This document shows positions 1 to 12,391 of a stretch of 64,000 bases of DNA, in pieces. Numbering within the stretch: position 1 is the first letter of the stretch; the number at the start of each line of letters is the position of its first letter. The position numbers were made by a program, and so were the translations under genes. The notes below the pieces were generated by a model, which was given only the letters and a program-made list of their open reading frames with translations, made no database searches and was not told where the DNA came from. The DNA is from Bugula neritina (taxonomy: Eukaryota; Bryozoa; Gymnolaemata; Cheilostomatida; Bugulidae): contig OZ037766.1 in NCBI GenBank assembly GCA_964035545.1, positions 6,053,722-6,117,721 on the forward strand, read 5' to 3'.

Positions 1-377
1 TTTGATTTTGAAATTAATGTTTGCAAAAGCTAGTTAGTATAATTTAAGTTAAATTAAAATGAAAAAGTAGCTTAATTTCATTATTTGAATATACATACCA
101 AAGTTATTAAGGAACTTTTGGTGTAAAGAATATGGTTGCTTAACTGTCACGAAAAACATTTTGATTCACATAAGTGTTCCCTAATCTGAGTAAGTTTATA
201 AAATATAGCTACAAATCTCGTTAGGAATAGAGTCAGTTTTATACACAGCATAAGAGTTGAAAATTGCATTCGTTTTATATACTATCGCCTGCACAATAAT
301 TCTTTCAGTAGACATGCATATAGGAAAATCATGCCTATATGCCACAACTGTTTATTTATTACTATAATACTAGGAAA

Positions 378-597
378 TACAGTGCTCCTCCGATAGGCTA
401 TCTCACGTTTACATTCCTCGCAAAATTCCATAGGTCACAAGAAGGGCTTGGATCCCCTTTTGTGGTTTACATATGTCTCTTTATGTACAAAATAGCTAAA
501 TTTAATGGATCCGTAAGTTTTAAATCTGGTATTCTAATATTATGTTTAATTGAGGTTTCGAACCAGTGGATTAGTCAGATACAGAAGGAGCACTGTA
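378..597. mobile_element. MITE, TACAGTG family, copy 1
   Basis: A 220-bp element bounded by inverted TACAGTGCTCC and GGAGCACTGTA ends. Its interior matches the copy at 44,354 and, in reverse orientation, the copy at 25,973; all three share segments such as an ATTCCATAGGTCAC-like block and GGATCCGTAAG. It has no coding capacity. The TA ends suggest a Tc1/mariner-type parent, which is inference. Confidence 0.7.
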
Positions 598-722
598 CAT
601 ACATATACTATATAGGGGGAGCACTGTACATACATATACTATAGGGGGAGCACTGTACATACATATACTACAGGGGGGACTGTACATACATGTATTACAG
701 GGGGAGCACTTTACCTACATAT
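583..722. repeat. Tandem copies of the MITE terminus
   Basis: About four or five imperfect units of 28-32 bp, each containing GGGGGAGCACTGTACATACA. They are an amplification of the right end of the adjoining MITE. The array stops next to the stop codon of the gene on the minus strand at 724. Confidence 0.75.
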
Positions 723-723
723 C

Positions 724-1866
724 TTACAGCTTTTTACCTGCAGAGGCTTCTATTTCCTTTGACACTTCTGCTGACTCATATTCCTTCACATTTGCCTCAG
801 CATCACCTTCGTTGCCGACTTCTATATTTTCTTCATTCTTCTGTTTGTCATTATATTTTAGTTTTGAATCTGCTTTGTTTTCCTCTGGCTGATTTTGAGT
901 TTCAGTTTTACAGTTCTGTGTTTGTCTTGCTAGACTTTCTTGGCCAACTCTTTTTCCTTCTACATGCATAGATGGATAAGGCTCTCTATTGTTTAGGTCA
1001 CTTAGACCGGGTGCAAAGTGCTGAAAAATAGAGCGAGACAATCTCAGGTTGGCCATTCGTTGATTGGTACGTTTTCCTTTATTTGTTAACTCCATCAAAA
1101 GAGCATACTGATCTTCATCAATGTTATATCGCTCACGCAAATCACACGGAGCACCAGTCACAAAAAATCTTTTATCAACTCTGTGAGTTTGAACATGCGA
1201 GAGCTTTTTCAGTATTCGAGTACGTTCCTTAGCCAGCTGTTCTATGGTAAATCTTTGTGTTTGCGGGCTGTACATTGCTAAAGAAGTGTACCTTCCATCA
1301 TTGACTTTGTTACTATGAAGCTTGTCCAATGATGGCATACTGCCGACATGGGGTTCAAGGGTGCTGATTCTACTTAATGTTGAAGCAGATTTCATGTCGT
1401 GTGGGCTTGAGGGTGGCTGCTTGTGGTACCTGTGTTCTGTCAAGTGAGGTTGTGTAGGTGGATGGGGGGTATTCATTTTTACACGGTTGCCCCGCTCTGT
1501 TGGCAGAGGTGTGATCTCAATAGACTCAGCTATATCTCTAGTTGTACTCCAGTTGGATTCGGCAGTCTTAAGTTTCTGTCTCTCAGATGTCAGCATCTGC
1601 TGCTTTTCTGACGCAAGTTTAGCTGTTTTCAGCCGTATTCCAAGTTTTCTAGCGTGGGCTCCAGCTTTTAGAGTCCGTTGAACTGGTGGCCCATAGTTTG
1701 GTTTTCTGTTTGCAACAATAACTTTGTTATATATATACTCCAGCTCCTTGTACTTGCTTTCTGGCTGTTCAGATCCATCCTCATGGTCACTTTCGTCATT
1801 CCCAAACACCTCAGACAACTGGTTTATTTCTCTCGCCGATTCGCTATGATCCTTTATGACATCCAT
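724..1866 (-). CDS. Unrecognised basic/acidic, coiled-coil-prone protein, 380 aa
   Basis: A single uninterrupted frame of 380 codons from the ATG at 1866 (protein starts MDVIKDHSES) to TAA at 724. The frame stays open upstream to a TGA near 1934 but has no earlier ATG. There is no signal peptide or membrane segment. The N-terminal 60 residues are acidic. Residues of about 60-110 are Lys/Arg/Glu-rich and helical (KLASEKQQMLTSERQKLK), followed by a Pro/Ser/Thr-rich stretch. A helical, basic region around 210-290 contains VDKRFFVTGAPCDLRERYNI, and the tail is Lys/Glu-rich. I do not recognise the family. Length and composition make chance unlikely in DNA this AT-rich. It could be an intronless gene or the last large exon of a longer one; no upstream exon was identified. 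Confidence 0.6.
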   Translation of the reverse strand: MDVIKDHSESAREINQLSEVFGNDESDHEDGSEQPESKYKELEYIYNKVIVANRKPNYGPPVQRTLKAGAHARKLGIRLKTAKLASEKQQMLTSERQKLKTAESNWSTTRDIAESIEITPLPTERGNRVKMNTPHPPTQPHLTEHRYHKQPPSSPHDMKSASTLSRISTLEPHVGSMPSLDKLHSNKVNDGRYTSLAMYSPQTQRFTIEQLAKERTRILKKLSHVQTHRVDKRFFVTGAPCDLRERYNIDEDQYALLMELTNKGKRTNQRMANLRLSRSIFQHFAPGLSDLNNREPYPSMHVEGKRVGQESLARQTQNCKTETQNQPEENKADSKLKYNDKQKNEENIEVGNEGDAEANVKEYESAEVSKEIEASAGKKL

Positions 1867-1934
1867 CACATAGAGAGAACCTCCACACGAATCTGTACAC
1901 TGTCCCCTCAGTGATTTAGCCTCTCCATATCACA

Positions 1935-3974
1935 GTAAGGTTTGGTGGTGTGAAAAGTAATCATATCACACAGTACATGAGCAAAATTCAAATATTTACC
2001 CTGTCAAGGAGCATGAGTTGCCAAGGATTAGGTTTGTGTGAACTGTCACGCAATCCATTAATATAACTATTATACGTATCAGTGTGTCATTCTATAACTA
2101 ATCATCGAATATTGCATGTTGAACATTATTAATACCTTTTATCAAACAGTGCAATATGAACCTATACATCCTATATATTTGTTTATCTCAACTGTTCTAC
2201 TTCTAATAGAGTAATAATGAAATATTGTTGGCCTGAGTGCTTTCTTTTGTTTTTCTGTAGTGTCAACAACTACGCAAATAATTTCTCTTTAAACAAGTCA
2301 TAAACCAATCAATCAATGTTATTTTATCAAAGGTATTGAACAAATACTTGCTATTATACTAGCTACATAAAAATTTTATAATGCCTAACCAAACGACATT
2401 TAGATTAGTAATATTAAGTTCTTTATTGCCAATTTTCTTACAGGTAGAGCACAAAGATCGGTGAGTGGTCGTTACTTTGATCAAGATTCAATGCTTGTTG
2501 CTTTTGACCCCCAAGTAGTAAACATTTAATACATGTTCAAACTTACAATACAAATTTTTGCTTTCATAGATTATTAATTTCAATAGACAAATTGTGCAAT
2601 ATTTTATAGGCAGTACCATTTACGTGTCATATATTTTGTGAGCAGGTGTATGTTTGTAGGCAAACCATATGAAGAATATGATCTCTGGGGTGCATAGTTT
2701 TAGTATTATTAGGCCTTTTACAAAATTTGCTTTTTCTTTTTATGGTACCAGCTTTATATAATACTTTGTAGGGTTCAAATTGCATGCTTATAGCATTTTG
2801 ACTTAAGCTATGCATTGATCAACTGAATTTTATATTGCTTTATATTCATTTCACTTCAAATTATTGCAATAGGCTTAGTACTTGCATCACTTGAGATATA
2901 TGCTCAGTTTCATAAGTGCTTTAATATTAAATTTAAAATGTTAAACAGCTTAATTAGGTTGTAATATAGCCTGATGAGTCAACATGGTCACCAAAATAGT
3001 TACAGTGTAGTAAATATATTTAAATAAATTACTTAAACTGATTCTTATATCTTTTAAAAACTGGAACAGAAAAGTTCTAATTGTTCCTTTCACTGTAGCA
3101 ACAAAACTTTCAATTTTGGTTATACTTTTATAAAAAGTGAAACAACTCCATGGCCCAGTAACTCACTTATAAAGAGAGACAACTCCTTGACAATGTACAG
3201 TATTTTTCCTTCAAAGCGTTGTAAAAGATTTCTTTGCTTTAATTAATACTAAATGGTGCTACTAGATGTATCAAATCAACAATTGAAGTAACTAATGTTA
3301 CTTATTAAGCAATTTAAACGATCATTTTCTGCCTTTTGGCTGTGACACCATTGATTGATTCTGTTTCATCAGTTTCCACAATATGCAATAAATATAAAGA
3401 TTATATGCTCATGAATAGGAGTATAAGAGTAAAAAACTTACTTTTATTTTATGATTTTATAATTACACAATTTTTCATCAAATGATTATGGAAGGGTATG
3501 TGTAAAGGTCACACCTGACAGTTAAGCAGCGCAAATAATAGGGTAGACAACTCTGTATTATTGTTCCTATTTGGAGACCACATATGCAATAATATGTAGT
3601 ATGTAAATTACAGTATATTATGTATTAAATACACTATCTACAGTTCATATATAAATATACACAGGTGTCTAACATACATGAGGGTTATCATTTTGTAATA
3701 TATAGGAAGTCAAAAGCATGTCTATAAAGAATTGATTTTGTAAGATAATAGTTAATAGTTAATAGTTTTGTGGGGACATTGCATCAACTTTCTACATTAT
3801 GTATCTGTAATGAAACATTTCTTTAGGTACAGCAGCTTGCTTATATAATAATCTGTTCTACTTTGTTTCTGAAGTTGCCTCCTAGCTACTTTAGCTCCTT
3901 GTGCATTTAACATAAAGTTAAAGTTGTCTTCTCATATCTGAGTAATCGCTTTTAGTTCAACAGCTATATATAAT
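1935..3974. other. Intergenic, no gene seen
   Basis: AT-rich sequence between the 380-aa gene and the next repeat. Only short chance frames occur on both strands. I see no splice-linked exons and no RNA gene. Confidence 0.6.
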
Positions 3975-4400
3975 TATACAAGATGGGGGTAATTCATTTT
4001 TGCATAGTAATGGTTTTGTAAATGATCAGCATCAGGTTATAATTTTAAACTGTTGAAACTATCACTTTATCCACTACACCATGAGCTAAAAGTTTAACAT
4101 TTATGTCCTAAAAGTGTATTAAAATATTACTTTAATGCACTTTTAAGACATGAATGTTAATTTTTTGTCAACAACCAGGACGTGTATTTATTAAATGTAC
4201 AAAAACAGCTACATCAGCTTGGTTATCCTAAAATAGTGTCATTGTTCACAGTAAAGTTTGCTCAGCTAAATTATTACTAATATGGGAAATTTTTAGCTGA
4301 TGGTGTGATGGATAAATTGATATTCTCAGCAGTTTAAAATTATGGCCTGATGCTCATCATTTACAGATCTATTACTATGCAAAAATTAACTGCCCCTGTA
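3975..4400. repeat. Palindromic foldback element
   Basis: The left arm, about 3,980-4,105, contains TTTTTGCATAGTAATGG. It is matched in inverse orientation by the right arm, about 4,288-4,400. The arms agree over roughly 110 bp with scattered mismatches. A shorter hairpin lies at 4,092-4,163 (TTTATGTCCTAAAAGTG against CACTTTTAAGACATGAA). No coding content; probably a non-autonomous DNA element. Confidence 0.65.
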
Positions 4401-5422
4401 TGTATGGCACCAGTATTTTGTATGTTTCTGTTGTGGAAGCTTCCATATTGTTCGACACTTCATTTGTTAATTTACAGTCTTATCAAACACCCAACTTAAG
4501 CGCTCCAATTAGAATAATATATCAACTTTTGATAGCCTTAGGCAATAATCACGCCATCCAAATATTTTCAGCAAGTAGACACATGTTGCATTCTTAAAGC
4601 TAATAAAAATGGACAACGGCAACTCACACTTTGCTAACTGTAAACACCTTTGAATGCTTCTAAACAGGTAAACTTTACCTCTAGCAATTTTGATAGTGTA
4701 TATTATTTTTATTTTTCAAGACAACAACGAAATAAACAAGCAACAATATAGTTCACTATGACTTATGTATACACAATGTACAAAATTACCTTGCATATAA
4801 ATAAAGCAATATAATACAGTATACGCAATATACTGACTAGAAGAATTACTATATTGGCTTTAATCCGATTTGATTGAGTAAACATGTTATTTTTTAATTT
4901 GACATCAAAAATAAGCACCTGTTAAACCTGGCACCTTTCTTTAATGTAAAAATTTTATAAGATTAATATTTGCATCAGCAGTACGATATTATAGAATGAA
5001 TCATAAACATAAAACAAGTAAATATTTAATAGTATTTCTAATGCAGTTGAGAAGCTGTTTATACGTGAATGGCTAAACAAAAGAATAAATTTTTTTGAGT
5101 GTTCCATTTCAGCCACTTGTTGACCGCACTTTTTGTGATACTAAAAAAGAAACAAATGAACTTGAATTACTACCAAAAATATTATTGTGCTACTTTTGCC
5201 CTAGACTATTTCCAGTATTTGTCTCATTCACTCGGTTCATTATGCTAGCAGCTTTGAAATTAATAACAAAACATATTTAAAAATTCTTAAAATAGGTTGT
5301 AGCTACTAGACTATATAACAATAAGCTGAGTATAGTGAACAGAGCCTATAATTATTAACGCTAAAGTATGCAAAGTGTACTCTGAATTTATAGTAAAACT
5401 TACTAGTAATTTAATAGATATC
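4401..5422. other. Intergenic, no gene seen
   Basis: AT-rich sequence downstream of gene A. The short frames at 4,400 and 5,095 have no family resemblance and no splice context. Confidence 0.5.
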
Positions 5423-5851
5423 CTATGCCTCTAAGAGTTGATCACCAGCATCCTCGTTATCAGGTTCAATATTTAATTGTAAAAACTAATTAATTATTAT
5501 TAAGTTATCAAACAAACAAGAAAAATAATCATAAATTAAAAATATGTGCATTGAGTTAAAATTCACTTCTCAAAATGAATTATCTGATTGTCATTCAAAA
5601 ATTATTTCTACCATAGGATTTAGAAGCTAGAAAAACTAACTGTTGGTAATATTTGAGGAGAATTTATTCCTGGTTTGAGTTTTACTTATACCAGTCTACA
5701 ACTATTGTGTATGATAACCAAAAGCTAAATTATTTCACTAAGTAAATTAAGAGTCAGATTTCTAACATCTACCACACTTTGATAGGATTCAAGATTTATT
5801 GTGATACATCAATTAACAATATTCACTGTTCTACATAAGTTATATGTCTAC

Positions 5852-7298
5852 CTGAATTATAAGCTTTGGGAACCTCAGTGACTCTCAATTTTCTCAACAT
5901 GGAACAGGGTTTCTGAGACAATTTATTCCATCCTAAAACAAACGTTAACTTAATACAAATTCAACGTTAATCCAACTGTAAAACAAAGAGTACATAAAGC
6001 TATGAACTGATATATATATATATATATACACACGTTATTATAGCTTATATATTATCAGTGAACTTCAGATAGTTTATCAAATTTCATAGACTCATAACAA
6101 CATGACCTCTTGTTCTTAACACCAATTGTCTTTTCTGTCTTAAATGACGCCTTGTAAATACTTAAATGATCTTTTATTTTAAATAATCCAAAAGATTTCT
6201 GACTTTTTTCTACTTTTGTTCATGTCTGCTTATTATGGCCGGTATTTACTCTAAATTTTGAAATATGTTTTCATATCTGTGATAGGTAATCAATCAATCA
6301 ATTATAATAATTTGCTGTATTTAATCCTAATATTATGCAATTCTTCCTCTTTATGAGTGAGGATTTGGCAAATGGGGTAAGTAAACACTAGAGAAAACTA
6401 AAAAAGAGCTTTTCTGAATATGAGATATAAAACTCCAACACTTACTTTGTTTAGCTGTGTCCTTATCAAATCCCAAACAGGCCACCAGCAGTGGTATAAC
6501 CATAGCTCCTATAACTCCACACAAGACCCCATCTCCATACTTCAAATGGTTATTGTCATCACAATCTGCATCTACCTGTGTCTGCTGATTACGTTGTAAA
6601 GTCTCAGTCGATGACCTAGTTGAATCCTTTGCCTTATTTGGTCGTTCTGCTTTCAAGTATTTGAAATATTCTAAAAAGAGATAAGAGATTGTAGGGTTTA
6701 TTGAGTTGACTAGATTATTAATTTTTCGTCAAAGTTCTACAGTCACAGTTCTCAAGTTTACACGACACTTACACTATACTTACACTATATTTATATTACA
6801 TTTACACTATAATTACACTATACTTACACTATATTTACACCATACTTACACTATATTTACATTATATTTACACTATACTTACACTATATTTACATTATAT
6901 TTACACTATACTTACACTATGCTTACACTGTATTTAAACCTTACTTACACTATACTTGCACTGTGTTTATATTACATTTACACTAAATTTACATCATACT
7001 TACCATCACAATAACTATCTTTACATACACTGGTAAGCCTAGATTGTCCACACCGCTCAAAACATGAGAAGAATCCTCCTTCTAGAACAATTCCGCAGCT
7101 CCTCTTGAAGTCCCCGTGATTTTGCAGCTCTACATTTTTGCAATGCTTATCTTTCCATTCTAAGGGGCTTTTTGGAGCAATTATTTCTTCAGTTTCGTCT
7201 GATAAAATCTTGAAATCATTGCCCTGTGCTCCAGTTGGAAGCATAAGTAAATATATTGCTAGAAGAAGCATTCCAATGCCCATAAATTCACTATCCAT
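5852..7298 (-). CDS. Cluster gene A: signal peptide, six-Cys ectodomain, TM (C-terminus unresolved)
   Basis: First copy of a five-gene family of predicted single-pass surface proteins. Exons: 7298-7004 (start MDSEFMGIG, hydrophobic signal to about residue 26, then a six-Cys module with HGDFKRSCG, FSCFERCG and CKDSYC); 6670-6446 (stalk beginning EYFKYLKAE, then one membrane helix containing GVIGAMVIPLLVACLGF); 5932-5852 (basic tail, RWNKLSQKPCSMLRKLR). Each junction is GT-AG, phase 1, and keeps frame. The exon upstream of the ATG begins after TTTTAG just before it, so a 5' UTR exon probably exists. The true end is unclear: a splice to 5430 would add only two residues and a stop at 5423. The family is unknown to me; extracellular ligand binding is inferred from architecture only. 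Confidence 0.7.
6762..7000. repeat. Intronic 12-bp tandem array
   Basis: Degenerate units of TTACACTATACT or TTACACTATATT fill nearly the whole first coding intron of gene A. They run up to the splice donor at 7003. The long frame of Tyr/Thr/Leu repeats on the plus strand here is an artefact of the array. Confidence 0.85.
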
Positions 7299-7344
7299 TT
7301 TACCTTTGCTCTAAAACAGACATAAAAATACAGCCATGGTCTAG

Positions 7345-7510
7345 TAAACAGCCTGGACAAAGGCTATTGGTGATGTTAGGAAGAGCATCCAGTCATATTT
7401 GCTCCTGTGCCTCATTTAAACAAGTCCTTAGCCCACTTTAACAAAAACCCCTTCCATCAGGGGTTTCTCACAGGGATAGTGACGGTAAACTTGCATGAGT
7501 TTTTTTAAAG
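7345..7510 (+). mobile_element. SINE-like repeat
   Basis: Shares a core (GGTGATGTT, GCATCCAGTCAT) and a 3' part (TTCCATCAGGGGTTTCTCAC) with 54,676-54,870. The 3' half recurs at 62,411 and the core at 24,256. It lies just upstream of gene A, in its 5' region. Confidence 0.55.
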
Positions 7511-8340
7511 CAGACATAAAAATGTGATTTCCTTTTACATTACATCACTATATTTCTACTCTACTTAGATGTTTCACTATTTTTTGCTAGTTAGAATTTT
7601 CTTTAAGATTCAGCCTTGTAATGAGTAACTGTGCCAACAAAATATAAAGTTTTAAAAATTAAAAAATAGTTTAATATACATACAGTGATAACCAGTTTCA
7701 ACAGTTCTGATTAGCCAATATGTTAGTCAGTTTCGAATTTGAATGTCGTGGTAATTTTTATTGACTTTTAAAGCTTCCAGAATACTCACATTTGACCTTC
7801 GCTGCTTTACCTTGAATTTATTTAGCTTTTTTAATCTTTGACTTTGTATTCCCTTCTAGCTGATCTAATCAAAGAATAACTAAAATATAGTTTCTAGTAC
7901 TTTATAACGTACGACTTGATTTGACCAAAGCTCTGAAACTTATGCTCCATCACTATTAGTATTATGAATGACTAATATATTATTTTACTCTCTATGCATG
8001 TCTTTTATGCATTTAATAATAGACTAACAAAAGCATTATTATATTGGCTAACAGAACAACTTCAGTCAACAAGTGCTTTAGCTCCTACTAACCTTTAGTG
8101 CATGCTGTAATATATTTGTTTTTCATGTTTACATTTTATTTTCACTGTGTAATATTTGAGGACTCTATATTTATTTTCAGCCACAAAGTCTTGCTGTACT
8201 TAATTACTTACATGTTGTATAATATAGGACTAAAATGTTGAGTAGTTTTATTTGCAGAATATTATATTTGCTAGAAGTGAAATATAAGCCATTTTACTAT
8301 ATTATCCATGTATATTCACTTATACATTAACTTGTCATCA
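7511..8340. other. Intergenic or 5' region of gene A
   Basis: AT-rich sequence upstream of gene A that may contain its 5' UTR exon and promoter. I could not place either with confidence. Confidence 0.4.
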
Positions 8341-10417
8341 TAGCAGTTTCAAATACCACAACCATATGATTTTTCTCCCAACCAACTACAACTATAGCTG
8401 TAGAAAAAGTGACTTGAAGTTATTAATGAAACATTTTTTAAATTGGCAAGTAATCAACTGTCGTCAACTAATCAAATTGTTAACTGTGTCAAAACTGGGA
8501 CTTACACTGATCTGTAAGAATGCAACCGCATACCTGATGATGTTAGCTGTTCCCAGAAAAACTAGCAATGTACTTAAAGGTCTGAACTTGGCTAGTAGTA
8601 TTAAATGTTGATCAGTATTTTTCAGTAAACACACCTTAACCAGTTATGTATAGCAAGCTACTGTATGTTCATTGTTCTCTAAAATTGAATTGCTTCAATA
8701 CACTGAAAAGTAAACACAGCAACCAAATTCATCATCGTGCTAATACAGTGGGGCTGGTAACTAGTACCCAAAACTGTTTGGCGCTACTAACCTAATACTT
8801 CAACTAGGCTATGCTCAACAAACATGGCTGCCCGAGGATAATGGTGCTGGGTTTGCATTGTTGACCAGCTGCTCAAAGTTTGTGGACAAATACTGTTTAC
8901 AATATTAGTTATAGATCATATAAAAATAAACTATGTGCACCTAAATTTCGAAAGGATACAGGTGTGATTAAGTAAATGATTAAATAACCAGAAAGAATAA
9001 ATTCCATGTAATCACTATAAGTCATGAACATAGAGGATATCAAAAACAAAATAAGAAAATACGAGTGTTATTCATAGCATCTATAAACTACATCCATAGG
9101 CACAATAACATTGTAAATATTCTTTACCACTCCTTATGCTAAGAAATATTTTCAACTAATAAATACAATGTTAAAGCTATTGAACAGTTCAAAATGAATA
9201 GAATTCAGTGCAATGCAAATACTATTATAGCCGTAAATCTGCAGGAGGTATTATAACAAAAAAATAGACAAAAGCTAATTTGCAACTATTGACATATAAC
9301 TTGTGAGTTTTAATCTAGCACTTGCAACTATTAAAACAGGCCAAGTTGCTTGTTTGTTTAACCACGTGGGAGTGGAATGAGATGCTTGCCATTTCAAGTC
9401 AATGAGTTCATTATTATTACATCAGAACCTTTAGTTGTCTGGCCAACAATGTACCTACTTAACATATTTAATTAATTGCTCCAACCAACAGAAACTTTTT
9501 TATAAATTGATCATTGCAATCAGTACATTGCATACCTGAGAATAACTATAACAGGTTTTTCCTTAGGAAAATTCTAGAACAACATATTAACCACATGATG
9601 CTATAAATATGATGAAATTGAAGATAAGGACTTAGAGTTTAAATGTATATGATAAGTTAAAGCCTGCAATATTGACTCTAGAAAAATTTCCTCTTTCTGT
9701 ATAGTTTCTTTCTACTATGTAGATTGTCAACATCTTAAAAAGTAAAAAACTTATAGTGATTACATGGAATTTATTCTTTCTGGTTATTTAATCATTTACT
9801 TAATCACACCTGTATCCTTTTGAAATTTAGGTGCACATAGTTTATTTTTATATGATCTATAACTAATATTGTAAACAGTATTTGTCCACAAACTTTGAGC
9901 AGCTGGTCAACAATACAAACCCAGCACCATTATCCTCGGGCAGCCATGTTTGTTGAGCATAGCCTAGTTGAAGTATTAGGTTAGTAGCGCCAAACAGTTT
10001 TCGGTACTAGTTACCAACCCCACTGTATTAGCACGATGATGAATTTGGTTGCTGTGTTTACTTTTCAGTGTATTGAAGCAATTCAATTTTAGAGAACAAT
10101 GAACATACAGTAGCTTGCTATACATAACTGGTTAAGGTGTGTTTACTGAAAAATACTGATCAACATTTAATACTAGCCAAGTTCAAACCTTCAAGTACAT
10201 TGCTAGTTTTTCTGGGAACAGCTAACATCATCAGGTATGCGGTTGCATTCTTACAGATCAGTCTAAGTCCCAGTTTGACAATTTGATTAGTTGACGACAG
10301 TTGATTACTTGCCAATTTGAAAAATGTTTCACTAATAACTTCAAGTCACTTTTTCTACAGCTATAGTTGTAGTTGGTTGAGAGAAAAATCATATGGTTGT
10401 GGTATTTGAAACTGCTA
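8341..10417. mobile_element. Foldback element with about 680-bp inverted arms
   Basis: The left arm, 8,341 to about 9,027, is repeated in inverse orientation from about 9,746 to 10,417 with only scattered differences. Outer ends: TAGCAGTTTCAAATACC and its complement. Between the arms lie about 720 bp of unique sequence without an open frame. Inside each arm is a CAGTGGGGCTGGTAACTAGT segment that looks like a terminus of a nested TA-flanked element. Transcription through it would give a long hairpin RNA. The 81-codon frame at 8,366 lies in an arm and is not treated as a gene. Confidence 0.8.
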
Positions 10418-12391
10418 ATGCATCAGATTCCTATATGTCTCATTTCTTTTTCTCTGTAGTCATATAGTTATCATTATCATAATATTACAGACAGCTATAA
10501 TTATAATTTTGAAAAGCTAGTTACAGCAAGGGTGTTTTGGGAATAGTAAATCTTAAATGCTCAAATGACGGTAGCCTTCACACTTTAAGATAAAAAGCAA
10601 ATGACATTTGATTCAAACTGATTCAAACTAATTTGCATCACTGTTTTGGCTGGAAAACCAAAATTCCCATGTCATTGTTGACGTCAAAGTCATGGGACCA
10701 CAAATAGCTGACCACACCCATTCCTCTTCAGTGCAATGTTTTGATCGCAGCTAAATGTAGTGTATTTGTTTTCATAACCACTAACTGTTGCTCAACATAA
10801 GTAAAAATATGTGTTATCATATTTTGTCAACACAAAAAATGTTTAGGTAATATTTGCATACAATAGTATGTTTTTTAATTCTTTGTTTAATATTATTTGG
10901 TTGTTGAAGGTTTATGAAAAATTTTAACACCTTCAAATTTATTATTTGACACATAAAAACCTTAGTTATTATCTCATTTAAGTCTAGGATCACCTCAAGT
11001 TTATCGATAAACTATAATAATAATTATAAATAGTTTTTTACCATTTCCAGTTGGTTTTTTACTTCGTGGGTTGCTTAACAGTAGAAGATCTTGTTTGAGA
11101 TTATAGGCCTGTTTATTGTTTAAAGCTTATTAAGCTATATTTAAAGCTTATTAAGCTACAAAAGCATTGTGGTTTCTAAACTTATTATAGTTTCTATGTT
11201 TTCATGAAAAAATAACTCAATACATTGGGTTTCTCTCCTTAGCTGGATTTATACACCTTTATTAGAAGTCTATATGGGTTGACTTTGGTTACTGCAAAAT
11301 AGAGCATTTTTTAAAGTTGCCCAAATAATTGCAAATTCTACTAGTTACACCTCTACTAGCTAGCCCTATTATAGCTACACCTCTACTAGTTAGCCCTACT
11401 AACTACTGTTGTGCATGCACTTCCAGTTCATGTTTCTTATCTCCTCTAAGCAAACTTTGTCATTCATGCTAAAATTATTATAGTAGGTATATAAAAAGAT
11501 ACAAAAACATTATTACCTATTAGCATCTGAAGGTACAAGTGATAATAATCCTATTGCAGATACTGATATTAAAAATCACAACTATTTTATGCATTAGTCA
11601 AAGTAGCCAACAACTACTAATGCTGAATAATATTATGTAGGTTTACTCTTTGTATTTGACTCCAACCTAATATTGTCAGATATTTAAAATCTACCATACC
11701 GAATGGCTTGACAGCATTGTGATTGTAGTTTTGTGATATTTAGGGTCATTATGAGCACATAATTAAGGCAAAAAGATTCTTTTCAGAGTGTAATTAAATT
11801 CTGTAGCGCTTTCAGCTAACGGCACATTAACAGACTTTGCTTACTGGGTTACTGTTAACAACTAACTATCCTGAGCTCATTTAGATTTTACTACACCAAC
11901 ACCAGCTAAACTATTGTTTTATACCTGGTACACTGCAACTACTGTGGACTTATGCAAATGAATATGAATCTAAACTAAAATGTATACAACAAACTCAAAA
12001 TTAGAAGTAATTGTATAAATAAAGGATGATTGAATAAATATCCTCATGGATAAAGAAGTATTTTTTATTATAAAATTCTTCTGCCTTGAGTTATACAATT
12101 AAAACTTGTAATTTTGGTGTAAAGCGTTTAGATAACAGTATAGCAATTGAATTAAATTTATTTCCAATGTATTAGGAAAAAAGCTCGTCATTTTTTGAAA
12201 CAATATTATGAATATTATAATTATTATTTATGTAGTTTTATAATTTTTACAGTGCACAAAAACTACCATTCAATACGATATTTCATATAAGAGTATATTG
12301 TTTAAAAGTTTGGAGATATTAAATCCTGCTGCACGAGATTTTAAAGCTTGTAGAACAGTTCTAAGGGCAGCTAATAACAGTAACTTAAATA
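10418..12391. other. Intergenic, no gene seen
   Basis: About 2 kb downstream of gene B. It contains a perfect TGACGTCA (10,679) and an ATTTGCAT octamer (10,631), but no nearby transcription start that would give them meaning. No coding exons found. Confidence 0.5.

Noticed and set aside
6706-7014. Plus-strand frame of Tyr/Thr/Leu repeats
   Set aside because: Translation of the 12-bp intronic array of gene A.
6978-7298. Six-Cys module as a ShK- or EGF-type domain
   Set aside because: Cysteine spacing (DFxxxCG, SCxxxC, CxxxYC) does not fit either pattern as I know them; left unnamed.
8366-8611. 81-codon plus-strand frame
   Set aside because: Lies in an arm of the inverted repeat; no family features.
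10631-10686. CRE (TGACGTCA) and octamer as a promoter
   Set aside because: No transcription start or gene nearby reads away from it; both are short enough to be chance.
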